Shown: positions 1-11,700 of the stretch, in pieces
Layout: each line of letters starts with the position of its first letter
Numbering within the stretch: position 1 is the stretch's first letter
DNA from: Solenopsis invicta
Lineage: Eukaryota > Arthropoda > Insecta > Hymenoptera > Formicidae
Assembly: GCF_016802725.1 (NCBI RefSeq)
Contig: NC_052676.1
Location: 2,497,433 to 2,561,432 of the forward strand
Reading direction: 5' to 3'
Length of the DNA stretch: 64,000 nt
The notes under the pieces: model-generated
Database searches by the model: none
Seen by the model: only the letters and a program-made list of their open reading frames with translations
Told to the model about the DNA's origin: nothing
Translations under genes and position numbers: made by a program

Positions 1-2090
1 ATTATAAAAATATAACGTAACAATAATTATTACACATACTATTATATATTGCAATATTATAAGGAATTTTATATTTTTTTATATTTTTGCCACATATACA
101 CATATTTATATTGATTTTTTATATAAACTGTTTTTATTTTTTTTTATATGAATTTGCTCGCTGCACTTTATCTTCTTTTCTTCTTTCTTTAAACTATTTA
201 ATCTTTGTATATTTTTTCTTTTAGTTACACGATATTTTGCTCGCTTTTTCCATCATAAATTTTCTTTCAGAAATTCAACAACGTGCTGCAAGATGTGCGA
301 GCGAGTCTCGCACCTGGTTTCGATTCGAGCAGAAGAAAGAACGTACGACGATTGCTTAAAACGTATCCTTTCTTTCGTCGTTATTTTGATAATGATAATT
401 CGCACGCCATTATGTTCGCTGTAATCACGTTATCTTTACACTTGCATTACATTCGCGATTTCATAAAAGCTCGATGATTTTATGATGGCCACGCTCGCCC
501 CCGATAATTTCATAAACTTTTACCGCCCCCCGTTTTTCCTCCCATCCTCACTCTTTCTCTCTCTCTCTTTCTCTCCCTGGATCCTCTGATCGATTTTCGA
601 AGTAACGCAATGTCAGCCTCGTACTAACGGGAAAGTTGCATTATCGGGACTTGTAACACGCGTTCACTATCTATGCATTCGCAATGAGGGTGTCTCGAGT
701 CGTATTTTTCTTTTAAAAAAAATATATCATCGTACATTATAAAATCGTATAAGGTACTTGAGCCAAATAAGACTTACCTAACTTATTTCATATTTCGTAA
801 ACTCTGTTTACAGATATAAATGATTCAAAACGAAGTTTGACTTATGAGAGTCGGCACGAGGTGTTTGTGTGCACATAAAATTTATTAGTAATTAAACATG
901 TTGGTAAAAAGCGTACATTAGACGTTTAATGTACGTCTTTTATCAACATGTATAATTTATTAATAAATTTTATGTGCACACAAACACCTTGTGTCGACTC
1001 TTATGGGTCAAACTGTGTTTTGAATCATTTATATTCGTTACACAGAGTCTGTATCTATCAATTTTTGTTTATTTACAGAGATATTGGAATAAACCAAGAG
1101 AATAGAATATTTATTTCAATCACTCGCAAAAATAAAATCATCTTTTATACAAAACATTTGTAAATAAACAAAAAAAATTTTTCTAACTTTGACATTAGTT
1201 CTCATTAAATATTTGTATTTTTAATAAGGCCCGAATCAAAAATAGAGCATAGTAAAAGAACTAAACATTATTTTTCAAATCTTTATTTTAAAATAATTAT
1301 TAATTACAAAAATGAAATTTCTTAGCTCATAATTAATTTTAATTTTATCTCTAATTAATTTTCTAATTTTTGGAAATTCTTTGCCATTTGAGTACAATTT
1401 TAGCATCTCAAAAGTTAGCAGCATTGAAAATCAACTACATGTATATAAATGTACAAGTGGGAGTTATTTAAGTACATTATTTATAAAAAAAGCGTATACT
1501 TATTCCAAAAGTCGATATATATTATATTTATCTTTTTCCTATTAGGAAAGTTAGAAAGTTGAATAGTATTATAATATGCCGTTAATGAACCATAAAATAA
1601 TGTATACTCACTAAACTTTGCAGCGAATTTTTATAAAAATAAAAGTTTTTTTAAATTCTTTTTTAGAGAATCTCCATATTTTTGTCCAACACATTTTACA
1701 TTACGTGTTAAATTTAATTATATATCAATTACAATAATCGAGGTGTCTGCAACGTGTTACGTTGTAAGTTACATGAGGGATACAATTTACAAATCATCGA
1801 GAGAGACACAGAACACTCGACGGTGCTCGACAGTACTTATTGCAGTGTACATAAATCAGACTCTCGATGGGTTACAATAGCCAGAGACGTCACGCTGGCT
1901 CACGTAGAGGATCTTTGTTCCCAGAGCGATGTGTTCACGGCGTATGTCCCAGGTCAATTTTTCTCGTTCGTACGACACATCTTCGTTCTTTCCATCCTCT
2001 TTCTCCTTCCTTCTTCGGGGGAGCTAGTTCAGAGCCGAGTGTGACTACACCTGTGAACTATGATCTTCCTTGACAACGCTGAAACGTTAG
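1..2090. other. AT-rich non-coding stretch with a GC-richer right end
   Basis: No recognisable gene. The left end is very AT-rich. Around 260-480 an open frame of about 68 codons follows a pyrimidine tract and CAG, but its protein is not recognisable and it loses coding character after about 20 codons. A near-perfect hairpin element (800-1051) is listed separately. From about 1750 the base composition becomes less AT-rich. Several frames stay open there without a familiar domain. Confidence 0.5.
800..1051. mobile_element. Snap-back (foldback) element, about 250 bp near-perfect hairpin
   Basis: The left arm (from about 800, containing TGATTCAAAACGAAGTTTGA) is repeated in reverse complement on the right up to about 1051. 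The pairing continues through the middle: TAAAAAGCGTACATTA at about 906 faces TTAATGTACGTCTTTTA at about 927. Only a few unpaired bases remain at the centre near 922. There is no coding capacity. This fits a foldback MITE or a recent inverted duplication. The superfamily cannot be assigned, because no clear target-site duplication is visible. Confidence 0.8.
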
Positions 2091-2190
2091 ACTCGGCGCC
2101 ACGATAGTAACGCCGGTGAACGGACACGACTCGACGGCGACCCACGTCATCCACACGCGCACGGAAATTCCGTCCTCGGCCGTCCTCGGG
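2091..2190 (+). other. Possible orphan coding exon (weak)
   Basis: A 100-base segment lies between GTTAG and a perfect donor GTGAGT at 2191. Its single long frame reads LGATIVTPVNGHDSTATH and continues for 33 codons to the donor, while TGA lies just upstream in that frame. The pyrimidine tract before the acceptor is poor and no family is recognised. It may be an internal exon of a plus-strand gene extending outside the window, or chance in a GC-rich block. Confidence 0.22.
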
Positions 2191-4729
2191 GTGAGTTTGA
2201 ACTAGTTAAGCGGCATAATGCACACGTGTCCCCCCCGTGAGATCGTGATACGCGATTGCGCGAGGGAAGGACCGACTTGGGACGAGTAAGAAATTCAATT
2301 TGGAGGACGATTTCCCGAGAAAAATCTGTTGGGTAAACTCCAGAAGGTATCTTACTCGAACACTCCTGTGTCTCGTGCGTAAATCTGGAAATATTTGAGT
2401 TGAGGCACGAATATACATCATACTTCTCGTTTGGATAAATAGCACGTCTACGCGGCGGATAAATTTTAAAATGTACAGGAAGTGCTTCCTGTAACTCGAG
2501 CATTCAGTGAAAGTCAACATTTTTTAATGGGACATTACTTTTTTTTTTATATTTATATAGCGATATAATTCATAAAAAGAAAACCGATTCAACTGTAGAA
2601 TATGTTGGCTTTAAAATCACCTTAAACGTATGAAAAAGATTCATGTTTAAACGTTTTCTTTGTTTTTTTTATAACTACATTACTACGTTTAAAGAACGTG
2701 AGTGTGAAACGTTTAAAAAAATATTAATGATCTCGAAATCTCGTGAAATAATAAGCTTGAAATAAATGCTGTCTCTCATAATATTTGAAACCTTTCGAAA
2801 CGAACGAGTTTTTGTTTTGATATTTTTTTCATATCATTAAGGATGTACAGAACATATAATCTTTGCAAAGTAATTAAAATTTGGAAATTTGTTTAATACT
2901 GAAACTTCAAATGAATTTATATATGTATGAAAGTTGTACGAATAAGTTTTATTTAATTACACATTTTTATAATTTATTTACTTTATTTGTTATTAAAAAT
3001 TCAATAATTTTTTACGACATTATAATTTTTTGTGTAAGTTCTTTAAATATTCAAGATTATTTATACACAGTTTTATCGCGATTGACTGTTTAATTATCTT
3101 GTAAATAAATAAATTTTGTTTACTTTATAGAATGATCTCTGCATCGCAACGAAACTTTTATAAATTGTCTGGAATGTGTAAAGTACTTAAATAAAAAAAT
3201 TCAGATGTTTTTTATTTCTTATTTTATTATTAATTATATTTTTATTAGATCACATGTCTACTTCTTATTGAAATACTTTTTTATTCAGATAGAAAATCGT
3301 TGCCAAATTTTTTCTACCACTTTCAAATACAATATAAACAGTTTGTGATTTTTTTAAAATAATTTTCTTAATGTTTTGAGAAATATTCTGTAAAACAACA
3401 GAGATATTCTAAACGATTGAGTTACAGAAGCTATCTTGCAAATAATACACAACAATATATTATTATATTATATATTTATATTACTTTATAAATTAATATC
3501 AATATTAATTTATTTATATTATATACCATATATTGCTATATATTACATAATTGCATATAAATTCATTTATAATTTGAGTAAAATCTCTTCCTCTTCGAAC
3601 GTCGTGAAGTATTTTCACCGAGGGCTCCATTTTTTCCATTCGTCCCTTCGGTCAGCGATAACACCCCCGCAGATCCGCTAACGGCCGCCGGGAGCTGGCC
3701 TTTCCGCTTTTATCGTTGAAAAATCGCGGGGTGATCCGTCGACGCGGGCAACGCGGAAATTTAACGACGCGCGATCGTACGACGCGAACGGAATGGGATG
3801 GTGAGTGGTAAGGGGCTCATAACCGGATTAATCGCGGTTAATGCCGCGGCCATTACCGCCATCTCCGACGTTCAGCACTTTCCTCTCCTCGGGGTAGCTC
3901 GCGAAGCCACCACCCGGGTCCGATTAATCGCGTCAGCGTCGATTACCGTTCATTTTCCGCCGTTAATTACTCCGGCGTAACCGGAGAAGTCAACCAGGGA
4001 AACACATATTTACATGTGGCAAGCAGAACGTGATGTTATGAGGATTTTTCGCGTCACGATGACTCGCGTCGTCGATGAATGCCGACGGACTTTTTCTTCT
4101 CTCACTTTGTGTCCCCCTTTTTTTATATCGAATCCTAGCACACACCTTGATACAATTCATACGGTGCTTGCGTCATCAGCACTTATCGGATTTATTCGTT
4201 CTTTACTCGTTTAATAAATTTACGACGCGAAAGCCGCGAAAATGGACGATTTTCTCGGCTCGCGAAATTTGATAAACAACTTAAAAAGTGTTGTTTTATT
4301 AAATTAAGAATATTAAAAATAGTATATCCTATAATTAATAACATACTGCAATGTATTGTGTATATAATTATTAATATTATATATATTAGCTATGTATATA
4401 ATCATAATAATACTATAAATAATAAATTTATATTGTTATTTATATTACTTATTGTAACATATATCATATTTTATTAAATACTTTTAAAACGTATCTCGCG
4501 CAACGCGGATAAATAATTCTCAAAGACATTGGATGTACTCGGAAAAGAATGTGGAACAGAGAGAAAGGAGTATTTCTATAATCGAGGTATTACGCGATTA
4601 AATTTGTTCGATAAAGTTCCACTTTTTACTTTGGTTCTTACACCGGTAAAGGGAGAAGGCGAAACGAACTTTCCGATAATATCCGCGTAAGACACGATTG
4701 TAAAACGTGAATTTTTTTTCTTTTACAAG
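2191..4729. other. Non-coding stretch: AT-rich with a GC-rich block at about 3590-4270
   Basis: I see no gene. 2520-3560 is plain AT-rich DNA. 3590-4270 is GC-richer, with short open frames in several phases but no recognisable protein. A GTGAGTGG donor-like site at about 3801 has no convincing partner acceptor. 4270-4560 returns to AT-rich sequence. Confidence 0.45.
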
Positions 4730-4884
4730 GACTATGCGGAATATCCGCGGACCGTCAGGCACGTGAATGTGTCCTGGCTGGAGGAAACGGCGACGCGATC
4801 GAGGCGGCAGGACGAAATCTGGCATGCGGTCCAGCTGGCTGGCGATTACTGCAACTGCCCATGCACGCATCGATAACGCAGCAG
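4730..4884 (+). other. Exon-like module with strong splice signals, identity unknown
   Basis: A good acceptor (pyrimidine run then TTTTACAAG, ending 4729) opens 155 bases of GC-rich DNA that ends at CAGCAG|GTATGC. One frame reads 48 codons from DYAEYPRTVRHVNVSW, ends in GDYCNCPCTHR and stops with TAA at 4874-4876. A second frame is open through to the donor without a stop. If coding, it is either a last exon (first frame) or an internal exon (second frame). I do not recognise either protein. The CxCxC-like ending suggests a secreted cysteine-containing tail, which is inference only. Confidence 0.3.
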
Positions 4885-4919
4885 GTATGCATCCCACGAT
4901 TTATATAAATAACACAATG

Positions 4920-5930
4920 CACGTGTTTTTGATAAAATTTGTAAATGTTGGGAAAATATTTAAATTTATAATATTTATATTCGAATATATTTAGTTTGTA
5001 ACTACTCTATAACAATACAAAACGTAAATGTTTGTTTGGTGAAAACAAAAAGTAGAAGGTAAAGGAGAGAAGAGTCTGATAAATTTTCTTCTTACTCTTC
5101 TAATTTTTTCTCCATACTTTAAGTAAATATTTTTACATATCTTTATAAATATTAGGTATGTGCAAAATACGTAATTTATGTACAACTTGCTTCGCAAATG
5201 TCTTTGATAAAATTTGTAAATGTCAAGAAAATATAAAAAAAAATATAACAGAGTAATGAAAGTAAAAAATAAAAACATAAGCAAAGAAAAAAGGAATGTT
5301 CTTGATCGACTATAAAACTACTTCTTGGTTTATCTGTCTAATATTTCTTTCTTATTTCAAGTAAATGTTTGCATGTATTTATGAAGATAAAGCATATGCA
5401 AAATTTATATATAAAACACTATTTACAAAAAAAGCATGCTTGAATCATGAATATTTTTAATAAAGTTTGTAAATGTTAAGAATATATTTAAATATATAAC
5501 TGAGCATAATAGAAAAATTTTTAAACGAAAAAAAAGATAAAAACCAAGAAGAATGTTTTTAATTGATAATAAAAAATAAAATTACTTTTTTGGTTTATTT
5601 TTTTAATATTTCTTTTCTATTTCAAATAAATTTCTGCATACATTTATCGGGCATGTACGAAGCACACTCAATTTATATATGAAAAACGTGTTTGCGTCAT
5701 AAATATTTTTAATTAAATTTGTAAATGTTGAGAAAATATTTAAAAATGTAATAAAGCACGATATAAGTTTTTTGAGGAGAATAAAAAATAAAAGCATAAG
5801 GCAAAAGAAAACAGGATGTCTTTGGACGACAATGAAATTACTTTCTGGTTTATCCTTTTAATTTTTTCCTCCTATTTCAAATAAATTTCTACACACTTTT
5901 ATGAAGACGAAACGTATATAAAACATACGT
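4920..5930. repeat. Degenerate tandem array, about four copies of a roughly 250-bp unit
   Basis: The block AATTTGTAAATGTT and close variants recurs with GTAAATG at 4941, 5216, 5469 and 5721, giving spacings of 275, 253 and 252 bases. Each copy also carries a TTCTTGGTTTAT-like block, a TATTTCAAATAAATTTCTGCA-like block and AAAATTTATATAT at matching offsets. Copies differ by many substitutions and small indels, so the array is old. Short open frames inside it are repeat-borne and not genes. Confidence 0.8.
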
Positions 5931-6866
5931 GTGTTGTATATACTACGTAAGAATACAGACGAATAATAAATGATCGTCACATACTCATTCGCGCGGCGAA
6001 CGAGTCGCTTCTGACTTTTTGAGGGATAAAATAATTGGGATAATCTTATCAAGAATTAACACAAAAAATTTGTGAACAATTGACGAAGTATGTTTCCGCT
6101 CTGTGTACGATTAAGCGAATTACAAGTGGATCCAATTCGCTAAGTGGCATCTCGACGATTAAACCCGGGGACTGCAAACAAGTAGTGTCGCGGTGAATTA
6201 AATTGTAACATCGTCGGCGCTTCGTGTTTCAGACGATCATTGCGAAATCAATCGACGGATAGGGGTGAGAAACATTTTACGCGATCGTGGGGCCAATTAC
6301 AATAGTTTAATCATAGAACTCTGCGATGTGTACAGGCGAGACACATTGATAACAGACAAATGAGATTACGCATTAATTAAACATAGTATATATTTCTATA
6401 TTGTATATTAATATATGTATGTGTATGTGTAATGTCGCGTGATATAGCGATACAATTGGTTGGCCGGTAGGTTTACAGCACGAAAGAAGAATCAGACTTG
6501 GCACGTGGTCGTCCGCGGTTATCCTCTGATATGTATCCTGCGATTGTACAATCCCTCTGCGTTTCCGTCACGTCCGCTCGTTGTTGTAATTTCATCGTTT
6601 GCGATTTGTCGCGTTCGGATTATATCATTCCTCCGTTATTTTTCTCTCGCTTCGCGCACTTAAGATAAACGTTCCAGTGACCGCACGTGTATCTACTTAT
6701 CCGAACACTTGCGCAAAAACTTATTACTATCAATCTTAAATACCTTTTTTATCATAGCATTAAAATTTAATTGTCATCTTTAAATATTTAAGATTACTAT
6801 TAAATTTTAATACTACAATAGAAAGAAACATTTGAAATTAATTAGTTTTGGTGTGTCTGGATGTAC
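5931..6866. other. Non-coding stretch
   Basis: Mixed AT-rich sequence with a GC-richer part at about 6080-6680. No recognisable gene, RNA or repeat copy was seen. Confidence 0.4.
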
Positions 6867-7223
6867 ACTGAAAAAAGAGTTTGGTAATAATAATTAAGCC
6901 TAGATGATGGTTACATTATTATAAAAAAAGTTCATTAAATCTAACACATGTAATGGACACAAATTTCAATAGGGTGCATTAAAAATATTTAATGTTTAAA
7001 ACATTTTTTTCAAACTTTTTTCATCACATATACTTTTCAGTTACAGATTAAATTTAATGTGACCGAAAGTATATTGAATTTTATTTCCGGGAAAAAATTT
7101 TTTATACATAGTTATGTATCAGATATGTCTACATATATATGTAATTTATATATATTTATATATGGATAAATTTGATGTAAAAATATATATGAAAAAATTT
7201 TTCTAAGTTTTTAACAGTGCACT

Positions 7224-7409
7224 AAGCTTCGGTGAAACAGTTTTAATTAAATTTGATTAATGTAACCAAATATTTAACAATATTTAGTAATCGGTTGATA
7301 ACCAATTGGTTACTATTTCTATATGCTTTGTTGTTATTAATATAATTACTAAATATTTGGTTATATTAATAATTAATAACGTTCAATTGAAATTATTTCA
7401 CCAAAGCTT
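7224..7409. mobile_element. Foldback element, about 185 bp
   Basis: AAGCTTCGGTGAAACAGTTTTAATT at 7224 is matched in reverse complement by AATTGAAATTATTTCACCAAAGCTT ending at 7409. The inner arms share AACCAAATATTTA blocks. It is non-coding and AT-rich. Just upstream, 6867-7220 starts with CACTGAAAAAAG and ends with a loosely matching AACAGTG, so it may be a degraded relative of the CACTGA-ended elements elsewhere in the window. Confidence 0.65.
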
Positions 7410-8378
7410 GATTACTATTACGAAACTTTTTTCCGATGTAGCTTTTCTACACGTTCGGTCACTGGGACGTTTATCTCACCGTCCTCTTTCGCGAGGGGAC
7501 CGAGGGGGATGGTTCGATGCAGATGGGATTCGAAAAGAACAGAAGTGACTCTCGCGCAGCTACTTTGTGAATCTTGAAAGCTCTAAAGGTCGGACAGCTT
7601 GCGAGGGGATGAGAGGGAGAATCTGCTTCTCTTTCTTCGTCTTGCCTCTGCGCGCCGGAAGGTTCGGGATGCACGCCGCCGGATGATGATAAAGGGTTGC
7701 GGAAGTCGGGCGAGAACTTGGAATAATCCGGGACCTCGAACTTTTCGCGTCGTTTTGTTTTGACAAAGAGATTTCTTCGCGTCGCACGCTTCTCTCTACG
7801 CTTCCTCGCTTATTTTCTCGATCAATTCGCTTCCGCAATATTTACCTGCGCCGTCTCGTTTCAGTAAAGAAATTATTTGCCCGCCCCGACGACGGACGTC
7901 GGTGTTTTTTTTTTTTACACCCCCCATCTTCGTGCTCTTTCATTCACATCGCTTATTTTCTCTTGGCCGAGACTCGTCTCCGCAATATTCTTTAAATTTA
8001 ACAAACGTTATACGTTGTTCGCTACGTCAGGTATATCAGGGAAGCTCAAATGCGAGTGAGAGAGTCGATTTCCGGCGAATTACTCGCGCGCGAATTACGC
8101 TAGACTGGGCAGCGCGCGGTTATTGAAATTAATAAATTTTTTATTGCATTATCAGAGGCCGGATCTTTCCATCGCAGCGCCGAGCACGTTTCGGCGTGAC
8201 CAGCGCGCGTCGGGATGCCCCGCTAGACGAATTATTCGCGCCGAGTACTTTGCAGTCGGTTACTTTGCGTATCGAATTATCATATTTCAGATTATGGGGA
8301 TGGGGATGCGATTTGGCTAACGAACATTTTAACAGCGCTAATCGTAATTAATTAACGGCAATGAATGGTGCATAACTA
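7410..8378. other. GC-rich block downstream of the neuropeptide gene
   Basis: Positions 7450-8340 are GC-rich compared with the flanks, with several overlapping open frames on both strands, none recognisable. The block lies 3' of the minus-strand neuropeptide gene and may include its 3'UTR, as TTTATT (AATAAA on the minus strand) occurs near 8139. No RNA gene was seen. Confidence 0.35.
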
Positions 8379-8558
8379 CACTGAAAAAGGTTTTTGTGCT
8401 CAAGTAGATATATTTGTTTTAACATCGTTTCCTTGATTTAAATAAATATTAGCTAGCATAAAATAATTTATTTGCAAACCTAAAAAATATTTTTTCAAAT
8501 CAAGGAGACGATTGAAATGGATATATTCTCTTGAACATAAAGAAATTCTTTTTCACTG
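8379..8558. mobile_element. MITE-like element with CACTGAAAAAG ends
   Basis: The left end CACTGAAAAAGGTTTTTGTG is repeated inverted at the right end (CTTTTTCACTG, ending 8558). The terminal inverted repeats run about 75 bases and include TCGTTTCCTTGATTT on the left and AAATCAAGGAGACGA on the right. The whole element is about 180 bp and non-coding. Similar CACTGA/CACTGAG ends occur at 10935, 18627, 19656 and 29241. Confidence 0.7.
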
Positions 8559-8745
8559 CGTTAATGCGTTGTTGAATCGCGTTGCGTTTTCATATTTCGC
8601 GGGTTAAAATTAGCGGAATCCCCCTTGCGCGGGGGATTTCCCGCGTGGTCACGGGGGGTTCCTGAACCTTCCGGCGGGGTGACGCTCGCGTGTCGTCTTC
8701 TCTTGCGCCTCTCTCGCCCGGCTTTTCCCCCGTCCCGCCGCGCGC

Positions 8746-11700
8746 CTATTTACCGAAGCAGGCTATCGCGTTGACGGAGCACAGCTGCCACTTGCGCCGC
8801 TTGCGCTCGAAGTCGTCGCTGATGTCCAGCTGATTGTGAAGACGCTTCACAATCTGCTTGGTGAGCAGGTAATTCATCAGGGCCGTCTCGATGCCGCCGT
8901 CGTCGGCATCCACCAGCTGCTGGAACAATTCGAGCAGAAACTTCTAACTACTTCTGCGCGTTTCAGCGGTGTAAAAACATTCTTTTCTGAGAAAGGGTAA
9001 GCCAGGACGTTAATTTAATTTCCACAATTACGAAAATCCTTTTAAATGTTCTAGTGGAATTTATTCTGTTCTATAAATATACACGCTTCGTCTGGAGTAG
9101 AAGAGTAGAAAATGTAGAAGAGGAAATTACAGTTAAAAAGATAAAATTTGAATGTAGAGGACAAACGTGAGATTCTACACGAAGAGAAATTTCTTTTAAA
9201 ATTTAATGCGCAAAAACGCGAGATTACACATACAGATAAAACTTGTTCTTGTTTATTTTTTTTTTAATTTAGTAATTGTGAGACAACATGGTATTTTGAA
9301 GAATTTTGCATGTTATTTTTTCTGATTTATTAATATCAATCGCAATAAAAAATAATTTAGTCAAATTTTATTATACTAAAATTATTGTAATATATTATAC
9401 TTTGAAATGTCATGTTGGCTCACAACTATTACATTTTTACAGTAAATGGTAAGAAAAGATTCTACGTAATTTCGCGTTTTTCTTTCTTTCGAATATAGAT
9501 TACACAATACATTGTGCGACAGATAATCTATTAAAAATATTATTTACATTCAATATAATACAATTGAAAAGTTTCCTACAAGAATCGAACAAATCTATTT
9601 TTGAAACCGGATCATGATACCGAATCATTCTTTATCAGTTATGTCACATCATGAACTTTTTTTCTGGCAAGAAAAAGAAGTAAGAAATATAAATAGAAAG
9701 TAAATCTAAAATCTCTGACAAAAACTGTCCCTCTTCAAGTCAAACAATTTTTTATTTTATTTTTTTTTAAATAAATTGTTTGAAATATTAATTTGGACGA
9801 AAAATTATTAAATTTGTACAAAGAGAAAAATAAAAGAGTGCTATATATGAGCAATTTGCAAAATTTTGTAAATAAAAAATAAAAAATTATTGCTTTATGT
9901 TTCCTTCATCTTTTATTAATATTAATGTTATAAAAAATGTGATTGCATTATTCAATAACAGTGTACAATAAAATGGATAAACGGGCAACAAAAATAAAAT
10001 TCCCATAAGAATCAAACAAGTTTAGATGGTTTTTTTTTATTTTTTCTTTGTTTAAATGACTCCTTAAATTGTTTATTAGTTGTAGCGTATAATTTTATTT
10101 TCATACTTTTATTATATGCCTGGAAAAAATTATCACGTTTACGTATTGAATGATGTGAAGATGAGAAGTTTTTTTGTTTTTCTAACTGAAAATTTAACGT
10201 TTTGGACTTGTTCGGTTTGTTTGTAGGAAAACCCTGAATTCATCTAAGTAAAATTCAATATAATCTTTTTAAAAATTTACGATCTTGCAGCTATGTCTTT
10301 CATCGGCGCCGCTTCGAGATATAATTTTATGACAAGTGAGTTTTAGAACCGCCGACGATTCAGACGCGATGAGAATCGGGCCACGTGCCGCAGCCCGCAG
10401 TTCGATACGTCACAATTTTAACGTCAATTTCAAGAACGCGCGTACATACGTGGGAAACGCGATTATCCCTCGTTAATGTCCCGATGACAAAAAGCGAGAA
10501 GCACACTCGCTCGCGGCGCATTACAAGCGAGAGCGGCGAGTGTACGCTTTTTCGTTAGCGGATCGTAATGGGACGTAAACCGTGTCGTCGGGATGACGGG
10601 GGCTGGGGGTAAAGTGTCGTATTTATTGTCCATGGTTCTGCAGTCGTTTGTATGTACACAGTTCGATTGACATTTATTTCAGCTTTCCCCACCTATCGCG
10701 ATAATAAAAGCGCAAAACGCCGCGCCGCAGCGCTTTGTCGCGCAATCGCGCATAATTTGCGCGAATGCGCGCGGGATAAGGCCGACCCGACCCTGATTGA
10801 TCGAGCAAAATTGAAAATTAACGCGATAACGCGGTTCTCCGGCGCGAGAATTGGATTCTGTCGAACGGAGAAATTGTGTACGTGGACCGTGACACACGGA
10901 AATCATTTTTCGCAGCGGCTGCGGTTTTTTTATACACTGAAAGAAAAAATAACTCAATTTTAATAAACGTTTGTCTGAATACTTGCCATGAAATTTTTAT
11001 GAAATGTAAATAAATATTTATTCAGTATAAAAAATACTACTCAAAAAAGTAGTGTTTAATTTTAAGATTTTTAAACGTTTTATTTCCGTCTCCGTTTTTG
11101 AAATACTTAAAAAATGTTTCAGTTTTAAACGGTGTATACTTTTAAAACACTAAAATATTTAAAGTTTGTTAAAAGTTTCACTTTTATACGTTTTAGTGTT
11201 TTAAATCTATACATTGTTTAAAATAGAAAAACATTTTAAAGTGTTTAAAAAACACACACGCAGACAGAAATAAAACATTTTAATATTTTATATTTAATTA
11301 AACACTTCTTTTTTAAGTGATATAATTTAGTATAACTATCATTTTTTTATTATAGTAAATATTTACGTATTGTAAGTAAATATTTCATTCAGATAATTCA
11401 AACGAGTTATTTAAATACTTTTTTTAAATTTAGTAATTTTTTCTTTTTTTTTTATATTTAAGTTTACTATTTTTTTATTACTTTATCTTTGTTTTATTAT
11501 TGTAATATTTGAACTGCTATTTACAATCGATTGATACATAAGAACTTTGTTAGTTGTGGATGACGATGTTATTTATCCGGTAAAAAATAATTTTATTAAA
11601 TTTAAAACATTTAGAAAACGAAACATTAAAATAACTGACTAGATTTATTAACAATAATAATTTATCTTTTACAATTTTATTTCTTTTTGTTTATTTGTAA

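Noticed and set aside
9560..10240. Possible large foldback bounded by TTCCTACAAG-like words
   Set aside because: Only short stretches match between arms and the centre does not pair; too weak to call.
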